45,497 nt of DNA. It comes from Clostridiales bacterium UBA1758. GTDB taxonomy: Bacteria; Bacillota; Clostridia; Oscillospirales; UBA1758. This document shows, piece after piece, positions 1 through 6,581 of the stretch (its first letter is position 1; the number at the start of each line of letters is the position of its first letter). The stretch spans positions 1 to 45,497 of the forward strand of contig DCHG01000049.1 in the NCBI GenBank assembly GCA_002315595.1, given 5' to 3'. The position numbers and the translations under genes were made by a program. The notes under the pieces were generated by a model, which searched no databases, had not been told where the DNA came from, and was given only the letters and a program-made list of their open reading frames with translations.

Positions 1-23
1 TTCGAATCTGGGTAGCAGCTCCA
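1..23 (+). tRNA. 3' end of a tRNA gene (truncated by window edge)
   Basis: The first 23 bases read as a T-loop (TTCGAAT), a T-stem 3' strand (CTGGG), an acceptor 3' strand (TAGCAGC), a U at the discriminator position and an encoded CCA. A rho-independent terminator follows directly. The anticodon lies outside the window, so identity cannot be read. A U73 discriminator with a 3' strand ending GCAGC fits tRNA-Thr best and tRNA-Gly or tRNA-Cys less well; this is a guess. Confidence 0.8.
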
Positions 24-30
24 TATAATT

Positions 31-58
31 CCCGTGGACGAGGTCCACGGGAATTTTT
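31..58 (+). terminator. Rho-independent terminator after the tRNA
   Basis: A perfect 9-bp stem, CCCGTGGAC / GTCCACGGG, with a GAG loop is followed by AATTTTT. It ends the tRNA transcript. Bases 59-201 hold no gene that I can support. Confidence 0.85.
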
Positions 59-201
59 ACGTTTTACCTGTACACTCTTCACTAAATCCATTCACGGTAT
101 TTTTTGGAAAGATATAAGTAATAGTGAATAAGTGTTTTGCAAGGTGTTGCATTGCTTTTTATTAGATGATTGTATTATTGATATAGAAAGGTGATGATAT
201 C

Positions 202-339
202 ATGACCGACAGTCCATTACTTATCAAATCAAAAATAATTGCACATAATATCATCCGCATATGCAATGAAGTGAAAAAACACGAAAGTATCCTAACGAAC
301 CAACTTGTTCGCTTCTTCCATCAACACTGCAAAGAATAA
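202..339 (+). pseudogene. Truncated four-helix-bundle (S23/IVP-like) protein fragment, 45 aa
   Basis: The ATG is preceded by AAAGGTGAT at suitable spacing, and the frame runs 45 codons to TAA. The peptide starts MTDSPLLIKSK and contains ICNEVKKHESILTNQLVR. This resembles the first helix and the start of helix two of the small four-helix-bundle proteins related to 23S rRNA intervening-sequence proteins, which normally run about 115-125 residues and continue with an R-S-G-T-S-I-G-A-N type motif after the QL-R. Here the sequence turns into unrelated residues after the R and stops, as expected after a frameshift or deletion. It lies in an AT-rich patch next to a tRNA end. It could instead be an intact short ORF, but the family resemblance up to the break favours a remnant. 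Confidence 0.5.
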
Positions 340-360
340 TCAGAAATAACGATAAAACAA

Positions 361-390
361 AACCGCCGACAGTAAAACTGTTCGGCGGTT
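361..390. terminator. Bidirectional hairpin terminator
   Basis: The arms AACCGCCGACAGT and ACTGTTCGGCGGTT pair around an AAA loop with one bulged T. On the minus strand the stem is followed by TTGTTTT, so it terminates the XRE gene, whose stop codon touches the hairpin. On the plus strand TAATCGTTTTT follows, so it may also end the 202-339 transcript. Confidence 0.75.
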
Positions 391-626
391 TAATCGTTTT
401 TAATATCAAATATTTCATCGTATGTCGTTTTTAATATTTGCTTGATAAGAATAATTTCATCGGGATACAAGTGCCTTTGGCCAACCTCAATTTTGGCAAG
501 TGCGCTTCTTGTGATATCACATCCACAAGATTGAAGTTTGGCAGAGAGTTGTTCTTGTGTAATATTGGCTTTTTCTCTTTGTGTCCGAACATTATTGCCG
601 ATTTGCTTTTCGATATTTGCATTCAT
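390..626 (-). CDS. XRE-family helix-turn-helix transcriptional regulator
   Basis: A 78-aa protein consisting of little more than one Cro/C1-type HTH domain (about residues 6-65), with the TQEQLSAKL recognition-helix region followed by SALAKIEVGQR, which is standard for the family. I chose the ATG at 626 (MNANIEKQIG) because the HTH fold begins there and GGTGG lies just upstream; the open frame continues upstream without support. The gene is divergent from the zinc-ribbon membrane protein at 742, with a 30-bp palindrome between them, so the obvious inference is a repressor of that gene and perhaps of itself. Such small XRE regulators are typical of accessory elements, and the AT-rich composition of this patch agrees. 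Confidence 0.85.
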   Translation of the reverse strand: MNANIEKQIGNNVRTQREKANITQEQLSAKLQSCGCDITRSALAKIEVGQRHLYPDEIILIKQILKTTYDEIFDIKND

Positions 627-666
627 ACACACACCACCATTTTGCACCCATTTAAGAACAAATTGC

Positions 667-695
667 TTGACTTTATTATATGCCATTGATATAAT
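667..695 (+). promoter_or_regulatory. Sigma-A promoter for the zinc-ribbon membrane protein gene
   Basis: TTGACT at 667-672, a 17-base spacer and TATAAT at 690-695. The expected start near 702 falls inside the adjacent 30-bp palindrome, a classical repressible layout. Confidence 0.8.
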
Positions 696-724
696 ATTTA
701 TGCACCTATATAGGTGCATAAATA
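695..724. promoter_or_regulatory. 30-bp perfect palindrome, likely XRE operator
   Basis: The sequence is self-complementary over 15+15 bases around the axis between 709 and 710, with half-site core TTATGCACCTATA. It abuts the -10 box of the plus-strand promoter and covers the transcription start, while also lying upstream of the divergent XRE gene. A small HTH dimer encoded next door is the natural ligand. It has no T-run in either direction, so a terminator is unlikely. Confidence 0.75.
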
Positions 725-741
725 AGAAAAGAGGTATGAAA

Positions 742-1194
742 ATGAAATTTTGTCAAAAGTGCGGAAAAGAAATTATGGATGAGGCGATTATTTGTCCTAA
801 TTGCGGATGCTCAACAGGCTATAATAGCACAAATGTTTATTCAGATGACTATTATATAAACGAATTATCAAAAAGGATAAAAATCAACGGTATTATTTGG
901 ATATGTATTGCGTGTATACAAATAATTATGGCACTTACAATAAATTGGGTTTTTGGAATTATTGGTATAGCAAACTTAATTTCCTCGATAAAAGATTTGA
1001 ATTACAGCAAAGAAATTTTCACCAACCGTTTCGGAATCGTTAAAAGATTTGAGCCACTTACAAGACCGATAATAGTACTTATTTACAATTTAGTATTCGG
1101 AGGAGTTGTCGGAGTCGCCGGCTCTGTATATTATCTTGTCGGTATAAGAAACTTTGTTCTAAATAATAGAGAACGCTATCAAAAAATCAAATGA
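742..1194 (+). CDS. Zinc-ribbon domain membrane protein
   Basis: A 150-aa protein. An N-terminal zinc ribbon (C-x2-C at residues 5-8 and C-x2-C near 20-23, as FCQKCGKE and CPNCGC) is followed by a short polar linker and then by at least two hydrophobic stretches: IIWICIACIQIIMAL continuing to about residue 90, and the region from about 112 to 138. This is the widespread zinc-ribbon plus transmembrane architecture of Firmicutes, whose function is generally unknown. The start at 742 is preferred over the ATG at 736 because AGAGG lies seven bases before it. Its promoter is overlapped by the palindrome bound, presumably, by the divergent XRE protein. I infer a regulated accessory membrane protein and assign no biochemical activity. 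Confidence 0.8.
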   Translation: MKFCQKCGKEIMDEAIICPNCGCSTGYNSTNVYSDDYYINELSKRIKINGIIWICIACIQIIMALTINWVFGIIGIANLISSIKDLNYSKEIFTNRFGIVKRFEPLTRPIIVLIYNLVFGGVVGVAGSVYYLVGIRNFVLNNRERYQKIK

Positions 1195-1277
1195 AAGAGG
1201 GAACTACCTTATATACAAGTTTTTCTCGATGGATATTTGAAGTCTTTCCCGCATGTTAAACGGAACAATATTAACAT

Positions 1278-1310
1278 AAAAAGCACTTCGCAATAGCGAA
1301 GTGCTTTTTT
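1278..1310 (+). terminator. Rho-independent terminator
   Basis: An 11-bp stem, AAGCACTTCGC / GCGAAGTGCTT, with an AATA loop, flanked by A-rich sequence and a TTTTTT run. It ends the zinc-ribbon gene transcript and closes the AT-rich patch. Confidence 0.85.
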
Positions 1311-1349
1311 CGTAAATTCAGAAACCGCTTGACCGTTCATCCTTTTCTG

Positions 1350-1378
1350 TTGACAAGAGGGAGCAATCGTAATACACT
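1350..1378 (+). promoter_or_regulatory. Sigma-A promoter of the CE15-like esterase gene
   Basis: TTGACA at 1350-1355, 17-base spacer, TACACT at 1373-1378. The predicted start is near 1385, giving a very short leader before the ATG at 1402. Confidence 0.75.
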
Positions 1379-1401
1379 TGAAGCGGAAAGTGGGTGACCT
1401 T

Positions 1402-2475
1402 ATGAAAAATTATCAAATGAAAATTTTGCCTGAACTTTTGAACGACAAGAACGGCGATCAGATCACCACGGTGGAAGCGTGGGAAGCAAGACGAAAAGAG
1501 ATCCTTGAAATGCTTGCAAAAAACGAATACGGCGTTACTCCGCCGGTCTACGGTAGGGCGACGGGAACGGTCAAAGAGGTCGATGAAAAATGCGCCTCCG
1601 GCCAAGGCGTCCTTGAAGACATTGATATTACTTTTCCGACGGAAAAGGGAAATTTTACATTCCCGATCCACTATTTTCACCCGAATGACGGCAAAAAGCA
1701 CTTCACTTTTGTACTGCTCAATTTCCGCCCCGATGCGTACGATATGTATTTTCCTGCGGAGGAGATCATCGACAACGGCTTCGGCGTGGCTGTGATTTAT
1801 TATCAGCATATATCTTCGGATGATGCGGATCTGACCGATAAACTCGGCGGAATGTTTACGCGTGCAAACGACGGCACGGACTGGGGAAAGATCGGGATGT
1901 GGGCGTATGCGGCAAGCCGTGTTGCCGACTACCTTTTAACGAGGGATGAAGTTTCGGACCTCGGCGTCATCGGTCATTCCCGACTCGGCAAGACCGCACT
2001 TTGGTGCGCGGCTCAGGATGAACGCTTTGTCGCCGCCTTCTCTAATTGTTCGGGTTGTTCGGGTGCGTCCTATGAGCGCGGAAAACACCCGAAAGGGGAA
2101 ACGATCAAACTGATCACCAATCAGTTCCCGTACTGGTTTTGCGAAAAATACCGCGAATATGCCGATCACAGCGAACTTCGTCCGTTCGACCAGCATTTCC
2201 TGCTTTCACTAATCGCACCGCGTCTTCTCTGTGTCGGATCGGGAAGCGAGGATTATTGGGCGGATCCGTACACCGAGCAAATGTCCTGCATAGGTGCATC
2301 ACCTGCATGGGAGATTTATGGAAAGGACGGCTTTGTCGGAAAAGAGGAGCAGGCGAAGCCAAATGAAGTGTTCGGCGACGGCAATCTTCAATACGATCTG
2401 AGGGAAGGAATACATTTTCTCGGCAGAAAAGACTGGAACTTTTATATGAACTTCCTCAAAGAGAAGGGATTATAA
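1402..2475 (+). CDS. CE15-like (glucuronoyl-esterase family) alpha/beta hydrolase, cytoplasmic
   Basis: A 357-aa alpha/beta hydrolase. The nucleophile elbow GHSRLGKT at residues 191-198 (Ser193) has the S-R-x-G-K signature of carbohydrate esterase family 15, whose characterised members cleave 4-O-methyl-glucuronate esters between lignin and xylan or related uronate esters. An acidic pair E283/D284 and H338 (REGIHFL) are candidate triad partners. No signal peptide is present: the mature-like sequence begins MKNYQMKILPELL. So it would act inside the cell on imported oligosaccharides, unlike secreted CE15 enzymes. The ATG at 1402 follows GTGGGTGA; a TTG 24 bases upstream overlaps the promoter -10 and is unlikely. 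Monocistronic, bounded by a promoter and a terminator. An acetyl-sugar esterase role is possible. Confidence 0.75.
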   Translation: MKNYQMKILPELLNDKNGDQITTVEAWEARRKEILEMLAKNEYGVTPPVYGRATGTVKEVDEKCASGQGVLEDIDITFPTEKGNFTFPIHYFHPNDGKKHFTFVLLNFRPDAYDMYFPAEEIIDNGFGVAVIYYQHISSDDADLTDKLGGMFTRANDGTDWGKIGMWAYAASRVADYLLTRDEVSDLGVIGHSRLGKTALWCAAQDERFVAAFSNCSGCSGASYERGKHPKGETIKLITNQFPYWFCEKYREYADHSELRPFDQHFLLSLIAPRLLCVGSGSEDYWADPYTEQMSCIGASPAWEIYGKDGFVGKEEQAKPNEVFGDGNLQYDLREGIHFLGRKDWNFYMNFLKEKGL

Positions 2476-2477
2476 GA

Positions 2478-2514
2478 AAAACATCCCCGTAATCGGTTGA
2501 TTACGGGGATGTTT
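2478..2514. terminator. Bidirectional terminator between convergent genes
   Basis: A 14-bp stem, ACATCCCCGTAATC / GATTACGGGGATGT, with a GGTT loop, A-rich on the left and T-rich on the right. It ends the esterase gene on plus and the U32-like gene on minus. Confidence 0.85.
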
Positions 2515-2518
2515 GATC

Positions 2519-3421
2519 TTAAAACAGATCCAAACTGCTATTCAGATAGATCGCCTCTCGGACGGGAAGTTGACATTCCGGCTTGGTTAGATAATAAAGC
2601 AGAAATTCTAACAAAACGGCGCTTCCTAGACTTCGACCTTCGATCTTGAATTCCGAAAAGCCCATCGGCAGGTATTTTTCACGAATGTCGTGAATGCCGA
2701 TGAAGCCCGGATTTTTCATCGCCTTTGAAAAACGATACCCGTCGCTATGATCGGGTGCGGAACAGACATGGTCGGCGACATCTTCGCCAAGTGCCTTGCG
2801 GCTGACATTTTCGTAGCAGATCCTGCGTTCGGTACAGCCGAAATCACAACATTCGTTGCAGAGAAACTCAACCTTCGATTTTTCAGCATCATTCAGGGTA
2901 TTCAACCGCGAAAACGCGTGATTTAGGCGAAAATCCGGCACGACATAGCAAAATTCACTCCGGCGGACTTCCCGACGAAAATCCTCAAAATCCGTCAGCA
3001 CCTTCGTGGTTGAACTGACAAAATAGAGATCGGGATAATTTGTTCGCAAATAGTCCAAAAGAAGGTCGGAATGAACGATCACGCCGTTTTTCGGATCGGC
3101 ATATTGCGAAAAAAGTGCACAGATACGATTGCATTTCGTATCCGACAGATGTTCCGGCTTTAAGAGCGAATTGCTGAATGTCAGTCTTGCGGAAATGCCA
3201 TACTTGCGTGTGAGGCTGAGTACATCGCGGGTGTCGTTGTCGCCGAAGCCGACACGACCGCCGCCCCAAATGCAATCCGCCGGGGCACCGTAAATGGATG
3301 AAATATCGCACCAGTCGTAAAAATAATCCCGATGTTCACGGAACAACGGCAGAAACATCCGATAAAATTCGTAAAATTCGAATAATCCGGGTAAATGGAA
3401 ATGCGCGACCTGATTTTTCAT
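2519..3421 (-). CDS. Peptidase U32-like protein of unknown function
   Basis: A 300-aa soluble protein. The C-terminal FSEFKIEGRSLGS stretch matches the K-I-E-G-R element of the U32 (YhbU/UbiU-type) family, and a cysteine cluster precedes it (CNECC, then FGC, later C and CSAPDH), reminiscent of the Fe-S ligands known in UbiU/UbiV/TrhP relatives. The N-terminal half (GRVGFGDNDTRDVLSL, VIVHSDLLLDYLR) fits a TIM-barrel-like fold. The ATG at 3421 overlaps the upstream stop as ATGA, indicating translational coupling; an ATG at 3430 is the alternative. U32 proteins include proteases and RNA or ubiquinone hydroxylation factors, so no substrate is assigned. The obligate pairing with the 3418-4491 protein is the best clue to its role. 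I have seen similar sequences only as hypothetical proteins. Confidence 0.65.
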   Translation of the reverse strand: MKNQVAHFHLPGLFEFYEFYRMFLPLFREHRDYFYDWCDISSIYGAPADCIWGGGRVGFGDNDTRDVLSLTRKYGISARLTFSNSLLKPEHLSDTKCNRICALFSQYADPKNGVIVHSDLLLDYLRTNYPDLYFVSSTTKVLTDFEDFRREVRRSEFCYVVPDFRLNHAFSRLNTLNDAEKSKVEFLCNECCDFGCTERRICYENVSRKALGEDVADHVCSAPDHSDGYRFSKAMKNPGFIGIHDIREKYLPMGFSEFKIEGRSLGSAVLLEFLLYYLTKPECQLPVREAIYLNSSLDLF

Positions 3422-4491
3422 TGGGCACATAACTCCATTGCCGTGACAAAGTGGATCGGAAGCGCAGATTCATGGATGGGAAGGTCGAGGCTTTCAAGCG
3501 TACGCTTCATCAAGTTGACGGCGTTTTCGTCGATCGGATGATGTGGCGCCATTGCTTCGAGCATCGGAATGATCGCGGCGTTTTGAATGGCGTAAAACGG
3601 TTGCCAATCGGTGCGGGTGCGGAAGTATTTTTCGTCCAGTGACGCGATCTCCGCAGAAACGCGGTCGATTTGCGCATCGACGGTATCGGTAAGTCGATTT
3701 AGCATTTCGGCATATTTTTCGCGGTATTCGCGGTCGGGATCAAAACGGCAACAAGCGTCGAGCGACACCGCCATTTGATGCGCAATATAGAGCGACGCAC
3801 TGCAATCCACGGGGAAGGAACGCGAAATTGCCTCGTCACGAATGGAACGGTAACGGTCGAGATATGCCGTATTTTCGGTCAGAACATACGCCGAAAGATA
3901 GAAAAACGGCAGCCTTCCGACCTCGTGTGCTCCGATTTTTTCACCCCACATGACGGAGTTCAGCGACGGTGTGCCGTCTTCACAAAGAAGGTCAAAATTG
4001 TTTTCGGGCGTGACGTATTTTTGAATACGCGCAATGATTCGTTCGACGGCGGAAACGGCTCGGTCGGAAAGTGTTCTCGGACAAAAGCCGGAATTGACAT
4101 ACAACAGAATTCCGTAGAAAAACAGAGTCAATTGGTCGCGGGAAGCGTCCTTGTAGTGGCATTTTCCGTCGATCGGCTGAATACTTCGCGGAAGAAATCC
4201 GTCGATTCCGCTTTCGGCACAGTCGAGCATTCCTTCGGCGACGAGTTTTGCAAATTCCGCGCCCTCGCCGTCATGATTTTGCATCCGAAGACAAAGACCG
4301 TGCAATGCCGTGCCGCCGGAGATCATCCCGTCCTCGGTCATCGTTCCGTAGCCGTTTGCGTTCGGAACGGAGTTTTTCACATCCTCTACCGTCGGCATCG
4401 GCGTGTCGGGGTGAAAAATAATGTCATAGAGCATCTTCGTTTTCGGATAAAACAGTCGATTTTCGATAAAATCCCAGCAGACATTTCTCAT
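3418..4491 (-). CDS. Hypothetical protein, probable alpha/alpha-barrel (six-hairpin) fold
   Basis: A 357-aa protein with no signal peptide or membrane segment. Regularly spaced amphipathic helices and motifs such as GGTALHGLCLRMQN, DGFLPRSIQPIDG and YKDASRDQLTLFFYGI suggest a helical (alpha/alpha)6 toroid like that of GH88, GH105 or GH127-type enzymes, but I recognise no catalytic signature. SRDQ followed by a hydrophobic helix is the most family-like element. The ATG at 4491 has CGGAGCG upstream at good spacing. It is the first gene of a two-gene operon, and its stop overlaps the next start by four bases, so the two products are probably needed together. The operon is divergent from a glycosidase-like gene and both have TTGCAA -35 boxes, so glycan handling is the likely setting. 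Confidence 0.6.
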   Translation of the reverse strand: MRNVCWDFIENRLFYPKTKMLYDIIFHPDTPMPTVEDVKNSVPNANGYGTMTEDGMISGGTALHGLCLRMQNHDGEGAEFAKLVAEGMLDCAESGIDGFLPRSIQPIDGKCHYKDASRDQLTLFFYGILLYVNSGFCPRTLSDRAVSAVERIIARIQKYVTPENNFDLLCEDGTPSLNSVMWGEKIGAHEVGRLPFFYLSAYVLTENTAYLDRYRSIRDEAISRSFPVDCSASLYIAHQMAVSLDACCRFDPDREYREKYAEMLNRLTDTVDAQIDRVSAEIASLDEKYFRTRTDWQPFYAIQNAAIIPMLEAMAPHHPIDENAVNLMKRTLESLDLPIHESALPIHFVTAMELCAQ

Positions 4492-4526
4492 ATACTCGCT
4501 CCGTTTCTTCGGTGGATTGTGAAAAT

Positions 4527-4554
4527 ATTATAGCATTGTTTTGCGGGTTTGCAA
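4527..4554 (-). promoter_or_regulatory. Promoter of the 4491-2519 operon
   Basis: On the minus strand TTGCAA (4554-4549), a 16-base spacer and TATAAT (4532-4527). The -35 lies in the palindrome TTTGCAAA (4548-4555). Confidence 0.7.
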
Positions 4555-4582
4555 AGAATGCGAAAAAAGAACGTTTTTCATG

Positions 4583-4610
4583 TTGCAAAGCGCAGTCAAA
4601 ATGTTATAAT
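4583..4610 (+). promoter_or_regulatory. Promoter of the glycosidase-like gene at 4659
   Basis: TTGCAA at 4583-4588, 16-base spacer, TATAAT at 4605-4610. The -35 hexamer and spacing equal those of the divergent promoter 28 bases away, which suggests shared control. Confidence 0.7.
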
Positions 4611-4658
4611 GATGTTAATATCCGTTGACAAAGACCGAACGGTTTGGGAGGAAACATT

Positions 4659-6530
4659 ATGACAAAATCCGTCAAATTACGCGGTACCACATTGAATTAC
4701 GACGATGAAAGCCTGCTTTTTTCCGTGGAAAACAACGGCACGGTTTGGCAGACGGAGCGCGCACCGTATATCATTTTGCAACATGAGTTTGAGGGCAGAA
4801 CGGAAATTCCGTTGACCGAGGCGAAAAGCATTGTCACGAAGCCGTGGAAAACCGGTCTTGGTGAGGGTTTTTTGACGAAGTTCGAGGGCATTCCGGGAAC
4901 AAGCGCGACCTTTGAAACGCTTCTTTGGGTGGACAATTGCCGTGGTGAACTATTTTGTGAATTGATCCCCTATGAGGATCCAAAAAATGAGTGGAAGTAT
5001 ATCCATTTCCCGACGGCGTTCGCCTTTGACGAGCCGAAAAAAGAATGGTACACGATCGTCAACAAACATCAGGGCTTGATGCTTCCGAACGGCAGAAATT
5101 GCCATCTTGGCGTCGATTGGGATACGAACGAGGCGCGTGAGCCCGAGGTTTACGGGATGTTCGCGTCCTATCGTTCGTGGATGCCGTGGTACGGACAGGC
5201 AAAGGACGGCAATGCGTTCGTCGCCCTCGGCATCACGGAATTCGACGGCGGTTATTTTTTGACCGAAGATGACAAATACAACAAACACATCGGAATGATC
5301 TGGGTGCCGAGCCTCGGCAAAATCGGCTACCGCCGCGTCGGTCGGTTCGCATTCATTCAGGGCGACTATAACGATATGGCGATGTATTACCGTGAATATG
5401 CAAGGGAGACCGGGCGTCTTGTCACATTGAAAGAAAAAGAACTTCGTTGCAAAAACGTCGAAAAACTTGTCGGTTGTGCGTGGGTTCACGAAGAAACCTA
5501 CTATAATATCGACCCGGCGAGTACCTATTACGACCATGAACACCCCGAAAAGAACGAAAAGGTCACCAATACATTCGCCGATCTCGAAGCGTCGATGCGT
5601 GCGCTGAAAGAGAAGTGGGGGCTGGATAAGGTCTACCTTCATATGGACGGTTGGGGCGTGAACGGCTATGATAGTCATCACCCGGACTATCTGCCTCCGT
5701 GTGAGAAACTCGGCGGTTGGGAAGGTATGAAAAAACTTTCCGATACGATGCTTGAACTGGATTATCTTTTTGCCACGCACGACCAGTACCGCGATTATCA
5801 TGAAAATGCGGAAAGCCATGACAAGGAAATGGCGGTGCATACCGCTTTGGGTGAGGTGCCGCATCATTCGATTTGGTACGGAGGAGCGCAACGTTTACTT
5901 TGTTCCTCGCAGGCGCCGTTGTATGTCCGCCGCAATTTCTCGGCTCTTGAAGAACACGGTATCAAGTTACGCGGAACTTATCTTGATGTTTTCAACTGCG
6001 TCGAGGCGGACGAATGTGATCATCCGTGGCATCGCTGCACGAGAAAACAGTGCACCGAGTACCGCACGGAGTGTTTTCATTATCTGATGGCGCACGATAT
6101 TGCCGTGTCGAGCGAATCCTCCATCGACTGGGCAATGCAGTCGCTCGTGTTCTGCCACTGGGCTCCCGTCGTTCCGTCGCTTTATCCCGATTATTACTTC
6201 GGCTACCCCGTCATGCTGACGCAACTCGTGTATCATGATTGCTTCATCACCCCGTCGTATTCATCGAAGGAGGGCATCAAAAACGGTCAGGGACTGCTTT
6301 TGACGCTGCTTCCCGGATCTCCGTCCTATCTCCCGGCACGACCGACGGAGGAAGAGGTGGCGCGTTACCGCATTTGCGCGAAGATGCAGGAGGCGACGCA
6401 GTATTCGCCCATGACACGGTTTGAATATCTTTCCGACACCGTCATCCGCACGACATTTGAAAACGGCGTGACGGTCACAGCGGATTTTGAAAAGGATTCG
6501 TACGAGATCATCGGCGTAGAAGGACTGTAA
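4659..6530 (+). CDS. TIM-barrel glycoside-hydrolase-like protein (GH101/GH129/DUF5696-like)
   Basis: A 623-aa cytoplasmic protein, about the length of GH129 enzymes. The N-terminal third is beta-rich (a supersandwich-like domain); the central part looks like a (beta/alpha)8 barrel with VYLHMDGWGVNGYD. RGTYLDVFNC carries D443, where GH101/GH129 enzymes have their nucleophile Asp, and SSESSIDW carries E486 as a candidate acid/base or substrate ligand. Those families remove alpha-linked N-acetylgalactosamine, but similarity here is at motif level only, and a DUF5696-type glycosidase with another substrate is equally possible. The start at 4659 follows GGGAGG at eight bases. The gene is monocistronic, divergent from the 4491-2519 operon and closed by a strong terminator. 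No signal peptide, so it acts on imported sugars. Confidence 0.6.
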   Translation: MTKSVKLRGTTLNYDDESLLFSVENNGTVWQTERAPYIILQHEFEGRTEIPLTEAKSIVTKPWKTGLGEGFLTKFEGIPGTSATFETLLWVDNCRGELFCELIPYEDPKNEWKYIHFPTAFAFDEPKKEWYTIVNKHQGLMLPNGRNCHLGVDWDTNEAREPEVYGMFASYRSWMPWYGQAKDGNAFVALGITEFDGGYFLTEDDKYNKHIGMIWVPSLGKIGYRRVGRFAFIQGDYNDMAMYYREYARETGRLVTLKEKELRCKNVEKLVGCAWVHEETYYNIDPASTYYDHEHPEKNEKVTNTFADLEASMRALKEKWGLDKVYLHMDGWGVNGYDSHHPDYLPPCEKLGGWEGMKKLSDTMLELDYLFATHDQYRDYHENAESHDKEMAVHTALGEVPHHSIWYGGAQRLLCSSQAPLYVRRNFSALEEHGIKLRGTYLDVFNCVEADECDHPWHRCTRKQCTEYRTECFHYLMAHDIAVSSESSIDWAMQSLVFCHWAPVVPSLYPDYYFGYPVMLTQLVYHDCFITPSYSSKEGIKNGQGLLLTLLPGSPSYLPARPTEEEVARYRICAKMQEATQYSPMTRFEYLSDTVIRTTFENGVTVTADFEKDSYEIIGVEGL

Positions 6531-6534
6531 TATA

Positions 6535-6570
6535 AAAACTGCCTGATTGGGCTTCCAATCAGGCAGTTTT
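6535..6570. terminator. Bidirectional terminator between convergent genes
   Basis: A 13-bp perfect stem, ACTGCCTGATTGG / CCAATCAGGCAGT, with a GCTT loop and A/T tracts on both sides. It serves the glycosidase-like gene (plus) and the SulP gene (minus). Confidence 0.85.
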
Positions 6571-6581
6571 CTCGTTATTGA

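Noticed and set aside
538..741. N-terminal extension of the zinc-ribbon protein
   Set aside because: It would cross the promoter and the palindrome; the zinc ribbon begins at the ATG with the good ribosome site.
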